Shown: positions 11,914 through 25,051, numbered from the stretch's first letter. The stretch: DNA of 64,000 bases from Stenocarpella maydis (GCA_002270565.1 NQMI01000112.1:62001-126000), one strand, 5' to 3'. Notes: a model not told the origin generated them from the sequence alone. Translations and numbers: made by a program.

Positions 11914-14900
11914 ATGGAAGCAAGTTGCACTCACCAGAGAGAAATTGATGGAACCCCATCATCGGAATACACTCCTGTGCAGATCTCTTGTCAGGAGAAT
12001 GTCATGAAACTCCGATACGAAGACAGCAGAACATTTGCCGGGATGGTGATATCACAGGCCCTCCCGCGACTTTTCAGAGAGCATTCTGTAACTCTATCGG
12101 CGTGCTTCATTGCGCCAATCGACCTGCGTTCTGCATCAAGTGGATACGGTAACTACATTCAAGTACGGATGTTAAGAGTCGTTGTGTACGGTGTCCTATG
12201 CAGCAAGGATGCAGTCAGAACCATCCTAGACCAGGAGGACCGATTTCTTCAACGACCAGAAGAATCCGAGTATGATAGAAGAGTGAGGTATTTGAATCCT
12301 ATGTATTTCACTCGTCCAGGCGAAGAAATACCACGGATAACATCTCAGTCGACTGCTATATCTCTCAGAGAGGGAGTTGCAGCTTCTGACAAAGACGAGC
12401 TAGACGAATTCCAGATGGATCGAGTGCTGAGGATATTTGATGAGGCGGCGGGTTCAGGATCAAGCCATATTTTGGAATTGACACAGAGTCCAAGGATCAC
12501 TTCGACACTCAAGGAGTAAGTCAGAGACCAGTGTGGTAATCGAATAACTGACATGAATAACAGACATCAGCTCAACGCACTTGCTGTTATGGTTGAGCGG
12601 GAGCGGGGTTTGCAAAGCTCCAGCCCGAAGTACCTTTCTCTTTGGGAGCCTTCTGTGGATACAGGGTAATAAGTGTCAGTGTATATACCGAAAGATTCGC
12701 AAAATGGCTCTCAACCCCCCTCCCCTTTCAATGCCAGAACTCCCAAAAGTAAATTTCATCACTGCACTTGTCCAATTCTGACAACCTTTCAGGTTTCTAC
12801 ATGCTGTGACAAAATCCATCCAGTCCCTTCCTCTGCCGAGCTTACGAGGCGGCATCTTGGCTGATGTACTTCCACCAAGCCATTGTCACAACATCTCTGA
12901 GTGATGCTGATATGGAACTAGGAAATGGGCTTGGGGAAGACCTTATCTACCTTGGCCCTCATCTGTGATCATGTTGGAAGAGCAGCCAGCATTGATGCGC
13001 CACACGAAACCCAATCACTTCGAGCCACTTTAATAGTCACGCCGAAATCAAGTAAGCTTCTGCATATTTTATCTCGTGAAAAGGCCGGCGATAGATGGGA
13101 TACATGCGCTAACTTTACCATCCTGATAGCTATCTACTCATGGATGCAGCAGATTAGCAGGTATGTGAACTTACCCGTAAAACTTTCTCAATGGACCGTT
13201 GAAATGACGTGCGAAGACATATCCGGCCCGGGGGGTTGGAATTCGTGGTGTATCATGGTCAGAAACGGGAGGAAATGGGAGCCGAATTACACAAGAAAGA
13301 TATTGTCCTGACCACTTACGACACACTCCGTTCCGACTGGACTACAGATGGTCCTCTGTATACTTGTTCTTGGGCGAGAATTGTTCTGGATGAAGGTACG
13401 TCCTAATATCTCGAGGTTCCAATTGCACAATCTTCTTAGATTGTTCGATTACTGACCTGACGTTCCTCCATCCTATAGCCCATAAAATTCGCAACAGCTC
13501 GTCCAAGATATTCCGTGCAACACGCGAGCTCCCTGCGCAATACCGGTGGTGTTTAACTGGCACCCCAATCCAGAACTCCTTGGGCGACTTTGGCTCCCTA
13601 TTATCTTTCATTGGGGTTCCACCGTTCACGACGCGGAACCAGTTCAAATTTTGGATATCTTCGCCCATTGTCCAGAACCGCGGTACCTCCCTCATTGCAC
13701 TTCGCAAGCTTGTACTCGCAACGTGTCTGCGCCGCACAAAAGCACACCCTTACTTGGCATCGACGCTGCAGCTACCTCGCAAGATTGAGCGTGTTGAGGT
13801 CCTGGAATTGCTTCCGCGGGAGAGGCAAATGTACGATTTCTTCAAGAAGAAATCATACCTGCTCGCTGCTAAAGACACAGAGTCGGACACAAAGGCCGAG
13901 GCAACCAAGAAGCGACGGAGAATCAGTAACAAACCATCTAAATCCCGGAAGCCACGCCCCAAAAGCATGGGCAACATTATGATTTTGATATCTCTGCTAC
14001 GCCGGGTCTGCGACCGTGGCCAAGCACTTATCCCTCGCGTGGCCTCGGAAGCGTGGCAGAATCGTGACGAGGACAGTGTCTCTTGGTCGCTTCTGCGGAA
14101 AGCCTCCGAACATAAAGTGAGCTGTTGTGTCTGCGGTTCCCGAAGTTCCGGCGCGGATGAGAATGTGGAAGATCATGAGATGTTGGAGTTCACGTGCAAG
14201 AAACACATTGCATGTGAGACGTGTTTGAGCTCAAACGAAGAGACCGAACTGGTGTGCTTGGAATGCTCAGCCTCCAAAACATCTTCTTCACCAACAGGAT
14301 CTCAGTCTGCCATCGACTCACCTGTGGCCCCGTCATCCAAGGTACTAGCATTGCTAAAGAACATTGGTGCGATGATTGGGAGCAATGACCTGGAGGATGC
14401 AAGCAATACACCGAACAAAAGGTAATTTCTCTGCACATTCCGACAGATTGGCGTATGCTATGGAGCCTATCTAACTGAAAAGATTACAGTGTGATCTTCT
14501 CCAATTAGACCGGCATGCTTGACATGATATCTTCTGCCTTGGGCCCTTACTTATCCACCCGCAACCTCTCCACGGTACGGATTGACGGCAGCCTCACGTT
14601 ACAGCAACGTCGCGACGCCCTTGATCGATTCAATGGCGACAGAAGCTGCGTGATCATGCTGGCAACAATTGGAGCTGTGCAACAATTGGAGCTGTGGGCG
14701 AAGGGTATGTATCTTTTAGGACCATGTAGCTCTGAGTGGCACTGACACTTATTGTGGATGAAATAGCATCGACTTGAGTGTCGCATCCAAAGTGCACATA
14801 GTTGAGCCACAATGGAACCCCATGGCCGAAGCACAGGCTGTGGATCGAGTGCACCGAATTGGGCAGACTAGAGAGGTAGAAGTTATAAGATATTGTGTTA

Positions 14901-15182
14901 AGAGCAGTATAGAGGAGGTGAGTGGACCGACTGTTAACTTCGCTGTCTTTGATGACATTTTGAAACATTCCGGCTTTCAGTATGTCCAATGGGTACAAAC
15001 TGACAAACTCAGGATGATTGGCGAGTCTCTGCTGTCTTCGGACCAGAGCTGTGTGGATAAAGTGAAAGAAGAAGAGCGCTTGGTAGAGAAGCGATGGGAG
15101 GTGAGTGCTTTCACACCAAAACGGATTGTTAGATCCCGTCAGCTTATGATGTTTACAGAAACTCGTGGCTTTTCTCAAATGA
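11914..15182 (+). pseudogene. RAD5/HLTF-like SNF2-family DNA-dependent ATPase, inactivated
   Basis: Eleven exons can be laid out in phase: 11914..12515, 12564..12665, 12793..12865, 12922..13051, 13130..13160, 13217..13395, 13479..14421, 14490..14704, 14767..14917, 14981..15100, 15159..15182. Without the lesions they would encode about 850 residues. Landmarks in order are RGGILADEMGLGKTLS (motif I), LDEAHKIRN (DEAH box), CLTGTPIQN (motif III), a Cys/His RING-like stretch at about 14118-14275, and the helicase C-terminal motifs (RIDGSLTLQQR; EPQWNPMAEAQAVDRVHRIGQ). Relatives remodel chromatin or act in post-replication repair. Two lesions break it: an in-frame TAG at 14506..14508, where the family has Trp, and a 17-bp tandem duplication at 14663..14696 that shifts frame. 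The TGG to TAG change is CpA to TpA on the other strand, as RIP prefers. Splice sites are otherwise clean, so decay looks recent. Confidence 0.85.
14663..14696 (+). repeat. 17-bp perfect tandem duplication inside the SNF2 gene
   Basis: The unit caacaattggagctgtg occurs twice back to back (14663..14679 and 14680..14696). Removing one copy restores the conserved helicase motif frame (M-L-A-T-I-G-A-V-G) and puts the next intron (14705..14766, GTATGT...TAG) in correct phase. The duplication is therefore a mutation, most likely replication slippage, and not part of the original gene. Confidence 0.88.
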
Positions 15183-15234
15183 TGAAGTAAATAGGCTGCT
15201 TAATTCTTTGGGTAAAATCTTATACTGACGACGC

Positions 15235-15691
15235 TCCTTCCACCGGTGGATGTCGTCGTGCGCGACGCCCATGTCGTGGCACAAGGCAAAAACGGCCTGG
15301 ATTAGCTGGGTGATGATGGGGCGCGCAGTCGGCACAAGGGAGAGTCCGCAGCATTTAGAACCCTCACGCGTATGGGAGATGCTCATGCGTGTTGGTCTTG
15401 TGACTATGCAGGCGTTTCGCCCGTTTGGGCCATCCAGGTGGAACTCGTCCAGGAGGCTGCGAATTAGCACAACCCTTTGGAGCCCAGTAGCTGGCGAAGT
15501 ATCGCCCCCTCGTGAGATGTGTTGCTAATATCTGCCATGCATATCTTGACGGCAACATATCCATCGAGTTTGGCATCTCGCGTGAGCCAGCTGGTTGAGT
15601 AAGTGCCATGGCCAAGCTTGTTAATAACTCTGTATCGACCGTCAAGTAGCGTGTCCCTGAGCGCGATTGGATGGTATTCTCCTGGCTTCAT
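15235..15691 (-). pseudogene. Truncated SRPK-type serine/threonine protein kinase
   Basis: From the ATG at 15691 the minus strand reads MKPGEYHPIALRDTLLDGRY, then INKLGHGTYSTSWLTRD (glycine-rich loop) and a VAVKI segment with the ATP-binding lysine. This is the typical N-lobe of SR-protein kinases in fungi. The frame stops at 15464, but a frame shifted by one continues with LLDEFHLDGPNGRNACIV and ends at HDMGVAHDDIH, where the catalytic loop should begin. After that the kinase is lost: no Asp-Phe-Gly segment and no C-lobe. It is a fragment with a frameshift and a missing 3' half, lying tail to tail with the broken SNF2 gene. I see no way for it to make an active kinase. Confidence 0.72.
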
Positions 15692-18600
15692 CTTTCTAGT
15701 CTTTCGATATCTTCTATAACTTCATACTCGAACTCGAATTCGGTAACTAGGTATCTTCAACTCCTTCGTCGTCATTGGCCTCGCCTGTGGCCTCAGCGCC
15801 ACAGCGAGAGATGTCAAGGCCATTACCAGCTTGGTGGCTCGTCATGTGGGAGGGAGATTTTCCAGTCTATGATAGACCTGTAGGACTGCAGTGGTAAGAA
15901 GCTCTCCTACCGGAATGTGCGGTCGGGCCTGGACGGGAGTTGAGTATGGGTCTGGACAACAAGGCTCGCTGTAATCTCCAGCCGATAGGGCAGCTTATTT
16001 GCCGGAGTGCTCTCAGGGTAGGCCTTTAAATGCTGGGGAGAGGAGTTTCGCTCCTATGTTAAGTGATTTTGACGCATAATGGAGCGAGATTTGGACAAAT
16101 GAAGAGACACTTGTTAGGGTCCCCGAGGCTGCATGCATGTACACGGACTAAGGGTCTGATAAGTCAGGGCTCCAAACGTTGGCAGCCACGTAGGCGAAAC
16201 TATCATCAACTCACAGGCAGGCATCCATAGGTAGAAGTTGCCTACAGCCAACAGTCGCTGTCCCCAAATATAGATATGCAGCCCCACCCAAATTACCCCT
16301 TGTAGATCAACAGATTTGGCGAGCTGGGGATCTGGCACGTGAATACCTTTAGTTCCGGTCTTGACATACCTGACAAGTCTAAAATATGGACTCCAAATCC
16401 AGAGGCCGACAGTACGCTACCTACCTATCTCCTCTACTACAAATTGCGCAGGCAACGCATACGAGCTATACTGGTCAGCGCCATCCCGCCCTCCCCGCGG
16501 GCTGCCCAAATCTCAGCCATGGCGCTCTTTGAAGGAAGTGGGAGGATATGACGCAGTAATACCAATGATATACCCTTCTTTGTCTTGGATGGGATCATCG
16601 AGATGCACATACACGTGCGCGCGCATCTTCTCCACTCCAGGTATAAACGCCACCGGCTGAGCCTCTTGAGTAGGGCCCATACCCACAACCTCCTGAACCC
16701 ACGACCAGCCTCCCTCATGTACTGGGGAAACCCACCTCGGGCAAAGCGGACCGCGTACTCACCCACTTACATGCCCAGGTCTTAGTGCGCGATGATCCGC
16801 GACGTGTCGGTCACGAAGCCACACGCGCAACGACTATACATTGGAACAGCCTGGAACGGCACCCCACGAGGAAAGGCTCACAGCATGCACAGTGGACCCA
16901 CACAGAAGTTTTGAGACACAAGCACGGCGGCATACTTGTGCATTTATCTCGTGCGAGCCAAAAACCATTCGAGTATGTGCGTGCGTCTGTGTGTGTGTGT
17001 GTGTGTGAACAAAGGCGGTCCAACGCAGCATTTCGATTCGATTCTTCACCCCGAGCGGCTCCCAAGACGAGCAGTTAAAGTAGAGAAGAAAGAAGCAGCC
17101 ACGGCTGGAAAGGCAACTAAAAAAAGAAAAGGAAAAGAAGATAGCCCTCCCTCCCCATCTATAGAAAAAAAGTGATGAAAGAAAAAAGCTATAATTTTCG
17201 AACCACAAGTTGGAGGCGCTTGGTGTCGAGGCACGAGGTCGAGCCGGGCCGGCTGGTAGCGTAGGTTGATGTGGGTTGTCTCGTGGGGAGCCGGGCTGAG
17301 AGGCTGCCATGTTTGGCCCGAGCTCTTCTTACACTCGCCTTGTTTTTCCCATCTCGACCCCCCCACCCCTGTCCAATGCTCGTCGTCTCGTCGTCGCGCA
17401 ACCAGATTACAAGATCACCCCGATTTAAGCAACCAAAAAGACAACAGGCCAAACCCTCGTGTTGACATCTCCGCGCTGACAAGGCTCCACCGTATGAAGC
17501 AGGCCCGGATGATCCCGACCCGTCTTTCATGAAAGAAAGGCGGCCAATAAGAAAATCAAGCAAGAAGAGAAGAAACAACGCCCTTTTTTTCGCTACATGT
17601 GGCCGCAGACGCTCTTTTTTCTCTTGAGGGGGTATGTGATAAGATGTCCGGTAATGTGAATCATGAAAAGATAAAAAGTCCACGCCATGGAAAGGGGAAA
17701 AGGAAACAGGGTCCGACAGTTCGTTCCCGCTGCTGGTGCTCGTCTTGGTGGCGAGCCCTTGGTGGGCCATCGTTGCCGACCCTCCCACCGCACTCCTGCC
17801 TTGCTCCTCCTACCAGGAGACCTGAAACGGCGCCGTTCTCAAACCAAGTCGCCATTGTATTATGGCTCCTGAGACATGCGTAGAGATGTTGGATGTGCAC
17901 AAATTGGCTACTGGCCTAGCGAAAGCCCGTGTGAAGGGCTTTCAAAACTAGTTGGAAAAAGTCGAAAGGTGAAAGGGGTATAATCGAAAAGTTGGAATAA
18001 TCCGCGGTGTCATGACCCCGGCTATGCGAGGCTTGGACTTCGTGGGCGGTGGATGTGTAGTTGTTGCTTAGTGTTCAGATGCGATTTCCCCCCCGCGCCG
18101 AGCAATGTGATGAGGAATTTCCCGAGAGATTATGATGAGTTGAGACCCAACCTCCCAGGGCTCTTTCCCTTGCTTCTGATAGAATGAATGAACGAATGAT
18201 GATGATGATGATGCCATGGTATTTAGAATGCTTTTCGCTTCCTTTTATCGTGCAGGCCTGCCCCTCCGGTCATGTCGTGTCTGCCCCGTACTGACAGTGT
18301 CTCGTTGCGATCGTGCGGTACCAGGCGTGCCTCGAAGATTCGAATGGAACCCGCAGCGCCGTGCATGCATATGGATGCGCGAGTACGTGTGCGTAGGTTG
18401 TTCTGCACCGAACCATCCCAGAATGCGAAACCCCAAAAACTCCATGCCCTGCTCTAAGAAAATGCATCGTCTCCGAAAGCACGTCATTCTGTCCATGCTG
18501 TAGATGGCACGGGTGTACACGTCGATGGGTGGTGATGTCGTGGTCGGCTCCCCTTTTCTCCAAATGCGCCTGACCGCCCAACACCAGATGTCTTGATGAA

Positions 18601-18949
18601 AGTCCAGGAGCCAGGGACCCTTCTAGTCGTTCATCATGTCCGTGCAATCTGTAGACAGACCCACAGCACTCGTCCTGAGTACCATGCAGAGAAAAGAAAC
18701 CCCGTGAACTCCTTCCATATCATGCTGCTAAATTGCAGGGGGGAATCATGTGTTGTGAGAGAAGACGTGCGTCCACAGGACAGCGCGGCAGTGGTGGAGC
18801 ACAGTCCCAACCAGACTGGAGCGCGTCCCAATGCAAAGACGCAAACAAAAACCAGGATACGGCCAAAGACAACATAAATGTAAAAACGTCAGGGAGATGA
18901 GCAAGTGGGCGAGGCCACAAATCACCACAGGGTCTGGGCCTTGCGGCTA
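15692..18949. other. Intergenic region, no gene seen
   Basis: About 3.2 kb without a supportable gene. It holds a (TG)n tract at 16988-17007 and a (GAT)n-like tract at 18196-18213. Open frames on both strands are short, rich in simple repeats and change composition along their length. The right end probably contains the 3' UTR of the minus-strand Whi3-like gene. Confidence 0.45.
16988..17007. repeat. (TG)n microsatellite
   Basis: Ten uninterrupted TG dinucleotides in a non-coding stretch. Confidence 0.9.
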
Positions 18950-20926
18950 CTAAAACTGGCCCCTCCTATATGGGTTGAAGCCAGCAGATCCGTTCTGCGC
19001 TCCGTTCTGGGTCCCGTTCTGGGCCACGTTCTGCAGCGGAGGCGGGGTGAAACCAGGTGTCGGAGCCGGCGCAGGCGGATAGTAAGTGCTGGAGCCCGAG
19101 CCCCACGAATTCCCTCCGTAGTTCTTGAGTGTGGCTCCACTGTTGCTGAACAAGCTGGACCCATTGGGTATGGCCGAGGGAGGGTAAGATGAGCCCGGGT
19201 TTAAACCATTCTGCAACGCAGATGCGGCGTACGGCCCCGTGGTCCGGCTGCCGTTGAGACCCGGTGGCGCAGCGAGCCCAGGAGGCGGGCCGGCGGGTGC
19301 GTAGCCGTTGGTTGAGTGATTCATGAGCCCATTGGGTCCAGCCAGAGGGCCCGACGGGCCCTGCCCTTGGTTCTGATTTCGAACGCCAAGAGGGTTCTTG
19401 GAGAAGCTCAGCCGGATGCCGCCCTTGACACTGTTAGTGAGCGGGAACCCATATAGGTCGTGGAGTGCCCTCGTAGCGCAGGTAACGTCTTCGAACTCGA
19501 CGAAACACATAGGTCCGTTCGCCTTTGCCCGGAAACACAATCGCTTGTAGCCGCGCTGCTTTGAAAAGATGGCCTTGAGCTCATCCTCGGAGCTGCCCAT
19601 AGGCAGGTTTCCGACGTAAAGTGTGTTGCAAGGGGGGTTCATGTCGGCAGGGTTCGCGGGAGGCGGAACATGGTTGCGCCATGGCACCTGGCCCGACTGA
19701 TAGTGTCCGTTGCTGCCATTCAAGGCCGTAGGTGACATGGTGTTGGGGTGGGCCGAATGTGGCGGATACGTGCTGGGCTGACCATGACCACGCTGAGAAG
19801 CGGGCACTCCATTGGTGACCGGGCCCGTGTTCAGGGACAAGGAAGCCATGCGATCCATAACGGCGGAGATCTGGGGGGCAGTCGCCCGGCGCTGGGCGGG
19901 CACAGAACCGTGCTCGCCGAAGGCGCGTGGGAGCGAGAGGATGTCTCCGGTATCGTCGTCGTCGTCGGTAGCGTCATTGATCAGGCTCTTGCCAGTATTG
20001 CGGGGCTTCTCGTTGAGGCGGTTTCCGATGGGTGACTGTGGCGAGAAGACGTTCCTGTAGTTGTAGCCGGGCTTCGTGCCAGTGAAATCACTGGTGACAT
20101 AGTTGCCATTCATCGAGGGCGAGGTCTTCTCGAGGGGCGAGAACGTGCCATCGAAACGGGGTGGCTGCGTCGCGGCGGTTCCAGGGGAGGTTGTCGAAGA
20201 TGCGCCGCTGGATGGACCAGACTTGTTCCTATCAGCAGCAACAGGCGGCCTCGGGCCGAGGTGGTCAACACGCATTCCCTTCTTCCCATTCAGTATGGTT
20301 TGGGCCTCTTGGGCGCCATCAAAGGTCTTGAATCGAAGGATGGCAGAGGCGTAGTTGCCGTCAGGCTCTGCTGTCACGCCGAGCATGCTGACATCCACGA
20401 GTTCTTCGGAGAAGATGCACATCACCCGCAGGTTCTGCTCCGTGGTCTCGGGAGGTAATCGCTGGACGAGGACAGCATGGGCATGGTCAAGGGCGGAGTG
20501 ACGGGTTCCAATGGGGATGGGCGCATCCCTCTCGAAGGATTGTGCGAATGACGATAGATGCGATGTAGGCACTGCCGAGAGAGGTGGGCCGATGGGCTGA
20601 TGCGGTGCGTAGTAAGCGGCTGCCATAGATGATGAGGCCGAAGGCGCGATCACGTTGGAGCTCGTAAAGGCGGCGGAGACGGTGGGCGCAAGGGTGGTGG
20701 GCGCGAAGGGACTCGTGCGACTCGAGGAGGCCAGGGACAGGGAGGCGGACGGGTATGATGATGTCGAAGTCGATGGCGGTTGTGATTGCGGCTGCGGCTG
20801 CGGCTGCGACTGCGACTGCGACTGCGACTGTGACTGCGACTGCGACTGCGAGCCAGAAAGAGACGCGCCAGAAGAGGCGGCGGGAGTGTTTGGATCCCCG
20901 TACATGAGTCGCGATGCATGCAGCAC
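18950..20926 (-). CDS. whi3: Whi3-like RNA-binding protein (two RRM domains, low-complexity spacers)
   Basis: One long minus-strand exon ends at the TAG in 18950..18952. An RRM-like domain lies at about residues 150-240 ([20 protein letters not shown], then [13 protein letters not shown]). A canonical RRM follows near residues 435-515 (RNP2-like [12 protein letters not shown]1-like [11 protein letters not shown]). This pair with long Q/S/P-rich linkers is the layout of fungal Whi3, which binds mRNAs such as those of G1 cyclins and can form condensates. The N-terminus holds an (SQ)n/(PQ)n repeat. The in-frame ATG nearest the 5' end is at 20905 (651 residues). However, open frame continues a little upstream (LHASRL) to a CATAG that could be a splice acceptor, so an upstream first exon is likely and the start is uncertain. 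The reading frame is intact. Confidence 0.85.
   Translation of the reverse strand: MLHASRLMYGDPNTPAASSGASLSGSQSQSQSQSQSQSQSQPQPQPQSQPPSTSTSSYPSASLSLASSSRTSPFAPTTLAPTVSAAFTSSNVIAPSASSSMAAAYYAPHQPIGPPLSAVPTSHLSSFAQSFERDAPIPIGTRHSALDHAHAVLVQRLPPETTEQNLRVMCIFSEELVDVSMLGVTAEPDGNYASAILRFKTFDGAQEAQTILNGKKGMRVDHLGPRPPVAADRNKSGPSSGASSTTSPGTAATQPPRFDGTFSPLEKTSPSMNGNYVTSDFTGTKPGYNYRNVFSPQSPIGNRLNEKPRNTGKSLINDATDDDDDTGDILSLPRAFGEHGSVPAQRRATAPQISAVMDRMASLSLNTGPVTNGVPASQRGHGQPSTYPPHSAHPNTMSPTALNGSNGHYQSGQVPWRNHVPPPANPADMNPPCNTLYVGNLPMGSSEDELKAIFSKQRGYKRLCFRAKANGPMCFVEFEDVTCATRALHDLYGFPLTNSVKGGIRLSFSKNPLGVRNQNQGQGPSGPLAGPNGLMNHSTNGYAPAGPPPGLAAPPGLNGSRTTGPYAASALQNGLNPGSSYPPSAIPNGSSLFSNSGATLKNYGGNSWGSGSSTYYPPAPAPTPGFTPPPLQNVAQNGTQNGAQNGSAGFNPYRRGQF
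20781..20850 (-). repeat. In-frame hexamer repeat coding for Ser-Gln / Pro-Gln
   Basis: On the coding (minus) strand a run of CAGTCG-like hexamers gives alternating Ser-Gln and then Pro-Gln residues near the Whi3 N-terminus. The six-base period keeps the frame, so length variation is tolerated. Such Gln-rich runs favour condensate formation in Whi3 relatives. Confidence 0.8.
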
Positions 20927-21221
20927 AGCCCTATGAGAGGCGACGACAGAGGGCGATGAGCGCGCTGATCGAATCAGACTGGCTAGATGTCAAAATGTGG
21001 AGCAGGTCGCGGTGCCTGGGGCCTGGATTGGAGCTACGGTGGTCGCGAGGTGATGGCGATGCGGTGGGAACAAAATGTTTGGTAATAATCAAGTGGTTGG
21101 TCTTAGTGGTGGTGGCCGAGTCGAGGTTGCAACAGGGAGGGGACGGGTGGGTTGAGATGGGATTGTCCGGGAGGTTGGGTCGCCGGTTTGGCCAAGATGC
21201 GGTCGCGAGGGCGGTTTGGTT

Positions 21222-21250
21222 GGGTCTGGGTCTGGGTCTGGGTCTGGGTC
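21222..21250. repeat. (GGGTCT)n hexanucleotide repeat
   Basis: Nearly five perfect GGGTCT units in the presumed 5' leader or promoter of the Whi3-like gene; on the sense strand this reads as AGACCC repeats. Confidence 0.85.
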
Positions 21251-24200
21251 AGGTCCGGTGGGCAGTGGACACTGCGCCGCGCCGCGCTGCTGTCGGATGT
21301 GGTGGGGAAACAGGCGAGGCGGGTTGGCGGACACGCGGAGGAATGGAAAAGGGAATATTGGCAAAACAAGACGGAGAGATACTGGCGTGAGGCAAATGTT
21401 GGCAGAGGTACTTGGTGGTGGTGGAGGAGGAGGAGGGAGAAGGAGCTAGAGGGAGAGAAGATGAGAGAGACTGACTGCTTGACTGGCTGGCTGGCTGGCA
21501 GGCCGAGAGTCGGGAAACAATTGCTGCAGATCTGTCGAGGTTGGTAGAAAATCCAGGGAGTGGGAGGAAAAGAATGTGGTGTTTGAGTTGAGCCTCGAAA
21601 GGGGGAGGGGGTGGATGGTGTTCGACCGAGGGGAACAGGAATCTTGTGGGATGGGGGATTGGGGTTGTCGCAGGCTGGGGCGTATCGAGTTGCGTCGAGG
21701 ACTGCTGCAGCCAGCATGTGGGTGGGTGGGTGGTGGGAGGCGGGAGCGTTGTGGGTGCGTGGTGCGTGGAGGGAGGGAGGAAGTTGTAGTAGTGTTGTAT
21801 GTATGTCGGTGGAGGGAGAGCGGCTTTGACGGACTGGGGAACTGTCACTCGGCGGACTACAGACTACCTACAGTAGGTACGACTTGATGGACTGGACCTA
21901 GCAGCACCTGAGGTGCCTGGGGTTGAGCGCGGGGGGTGGTTTTGGTCTTGTTAGGTTCCTCTGCCACCCTCTTCCCTATCTACCTAGGTACTTAGTATCT
22001 ATCGACTGCGGCTTGGTCGTCGCTGCAATCGGCTATTGTGCTTCCAGTTGCGCGGCTAGCACCTACACCACAATCCAATGCGATACAAATACGACACCCA
22101 GCCAAGTACAATAACCGTACAGTACAGTCTGTCTGCCCAGGCACTGAGGTACCTCTTCGTGTGATGTTTGCGTGCGTGTACATCGGCCCTCGCTGTGGTC
22201 AAAGGTACTGCTGCTCCGTCTCGACGGCTTGGCAAGGTGTCTCTTTGTTTCTGTCCACAACCCCAGCACCATCAGAGAGGCAAGAAGCAGGGTTGGTGTG
22301 AGTGCTGCAAGATGGCCCTGCAGGGTCGAATACCACAGCGAAGGAAGGCAATGTTTGGCCCTTCAGGGTCTATCGCGGCGGGAGCCCATCTCTTGTAGCT
22401 CGAGGTAGTGGGTGGTAGTCCACAATTACATGACCCTGAGGTTGTTAGTAATGGATGGCCGAGTCGACGGCCCTCCAAGGAAGGGCCTTGTCGCTTCTCT
22501 GGTTCCGTCTCAGACCACAGAGACCAATGAGACCAAAACCAACCATGCCGAACACCGCGATACCGGGTGTCAACCTTTGGATCTCAGGACGTACAGCCAA
22601 GCACGGCTCTGTGCCCGCTAGTGTCGTGGGCGACATCTGGTCGGTTCGGCACTGATGAGAAGCAGTGCCAGTGCCAGTGAGCCCAGTGCCCGTGCAGCCC
22701 CTGCCGGCCTGCCTAGACGTCCTGTGGCTTGGCCCAGGCGAGGAGGGTCGGCATGTACAGACAGATACATGGCCTGGTTGGTACCTGGGATTATTACTTG
22801 GCTTTCCACCCCGGTTGCGTCAAACACAACAATCCAACCCGTACCACACCAAAGTACTAACCCCCCCACACACGCACGCACATGCGTACCCGCACCCGCG
22901 CATTACACACCCACATACACGCTACCCCCCGATAGCAATGTACCAGACTTGCCCGGGTCTTGGCTGCGGAGCGAAATGGCGGGCTGGTGCAACTCAGTGA
23001 TCGAGGCACAGCCGAACCAACAGGGCTTATGATAAACCAGAGGGGTGTGTGTGTATGTATGTGTCGCGTGTGAGAGCGAACAAAGGCTCCCGGATAGCAG
23101 CCAGAGCGCATGTGCATTGCATCGGAAGGCCACTGGCTTGGACAATCGAGACACATCGAGGCAATCGGGGCCTCTGACTGGCTGGGCGCTAGCCCCGCCA
23201 GGCGACGAGGGCTAATTAGGCCGGGGAAGGTTTTCCGCCCTGGCCCTACGCCATCGCCTGTGGACGGGCGGACGGGCGGGAGGCTGTCTAGTGTCTAGCG
23301 TACCTAGGCAGGAGCTTTGGGGTGGCCTGGGTGGCCGAGCAAGGCCCGATTCGCATCGGCGTGTCGCATCATTATACCCGTGCTGGGTGGTATTGTCTCG
23401 AGAGGTCGTGTCGAAGTGCTGTACATATACACTATGTATACATAGTATGGTGGTGGTCATCAAGGTCAGGGGGGAAACGCTGTCTGATGTCTCTAGGATG
23501 CGCCTGTCTGACAATACATACTACGGTAGCAGTTGATAGTAGCGGGGCCGGCACCCAGGCTCTTGTCTCTCGTGTCTCTTGGGCCAGGATTTGGGCTGGT
23601 GTCCCTTCTTGTGGGACGCGAGACTGTCGATTAGGATCGGCCAGCAACGCAGCCAGCACGCCAGCATGCATGTGTGTGAATGAGTGAGGCACAGAAAGCG
23701 TTGTGGTTGGGGTCGACGAGTATCGGTTGTACTGGATGGGGCCGGGGAGCCAGCTGTCTGCGGATGATGTGCAGCAGTGTGCAGGACGTGCACTTTGTCT
23801 GTCAGCGAGCACGGCAGGGGACGATATAGAACCGCTGCGCTCGAGGCTGGCTGCTGGTGGAATGCGCAGATGAAGGGCTTGCTAGCCTCAACCTGGAAGC
23901 CGTTATCAAGAGAGCGGGAGCGGTGGCGACTGACTGGGGTAGGACTGAAGTATTGCGCCAGATGACGCTGGCGACATTGGCGATTCTGGTATGCTTGTTT
24001 TGTGGGCGACGAGACTCTGACGAAAGACCAGACAAGGTACACGCCAGGGGAAGGCTGCGTGGGCGTGGGGGAGTACATGGTGTCTACTGCAGCTCTACTG
24101 CAGCTCTACTGCCTGAGGTCATCCCATTCCTACATCTAGGTAGACGATCCAGGTACCACAGGACGTACGGAATCACAACCTTGGGAGTTCCTGCCTTTGA

Positions 24201-25051
24201 TACAGAGGCCACCCACAAATGCAGGCTGGACAGGTCCAAGGCTGGCCAGGACAGGATTGACAGTTCTTGCATGTGTAGCGTGCCGCGCTAGCGCAGGCCC
24301 TCTGCGCTATGTGGGGCCGTCGATGGACGGCCGGCCCAATCACACCCCGTTCGCATACGCTGGTCATACCAGCACCTACTCCATACATAGTGTAGGTACC
24401 GTTGCTGAGCAGGTTATGTAAGCGTGCAGAGGGGAGGACGTCAATCAAGCCTTTCCACACAGCCAGCGCAGGAAGTACTACGCAGTATAGTTGCAGCAGG
24501 AGGAGCAAGTAGCAGCATGTGAAAGGAAGACGCCCCTCTCTGCTCAACATTCCCCCCCTCCCAGCTCTCTCCCGTTCTGTATTGCACTGTTTCCCTGGCC
24601 GAGGATGTCCTCTCGTATGCCCTCCTCACGCCCCAGATGTATCACAGATGCGCGTCACCACCGATGCATCCATGCAGCCAGTATACTTTTATAGTGTGCC
24701 TATTGATACACCAAGTCGAGGCATCTACACATCATGTTTCGACTTGTGGACTCGAAGTGGGTACCATTGATCGGAAGCCATGCGACCTGCTATCGGACCA
24801 ATCAGGAGATCTTATCAGACCCTGGGCTAGTACGACATCTGGAGGCAGGGGTGAGTGGGGAGAGCCCGCCTCGCCCGCCTTGTCCACACTAGTGAAAGTA
24901 CTTTTCCCACTGCCGTGAACCTGCAGAGCAAGGAAGCAGCTACCCAGCTAGGCAGGTACCCTGGGTGGCTAGCTCCTGCCGAGCGCTCCTCATATCTGTG
25001 GTAATGTGGCCGTTTTGTCTGCCAGTCTGCCTGCCTTGAGGAACCTGCCAA

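Noticed and set aside
12581..12781. Reading through the second SNF2 intron as a frameshifted exon
   Set aside because: The GTAATA donor at 12666 and the TTTCAG acceptor ending at 12792 join Gly to FLHAVTKSIQ in frame, so no frameshift is needed here.
17189..17788. Minus-strand 199-aa frame in the spacer left of Whi3
   Set aside because: Composition shifts along its length, there is no domain, and several overlapping frames of equal quality exist.
20655..20936. Plus-strand frame with alternating Cys-Asp
   Set aside because: Antisense reading of the Ser-Gln hexamer repeat in the Whi3-like gene.
21103..21848. Pro/Ser-rich minus-strand frames upstream of Whi3
   Set aside because: They follow the pyrimidine-rich leader, are repeat-driven, have no domain, and overlap each other in two frames.
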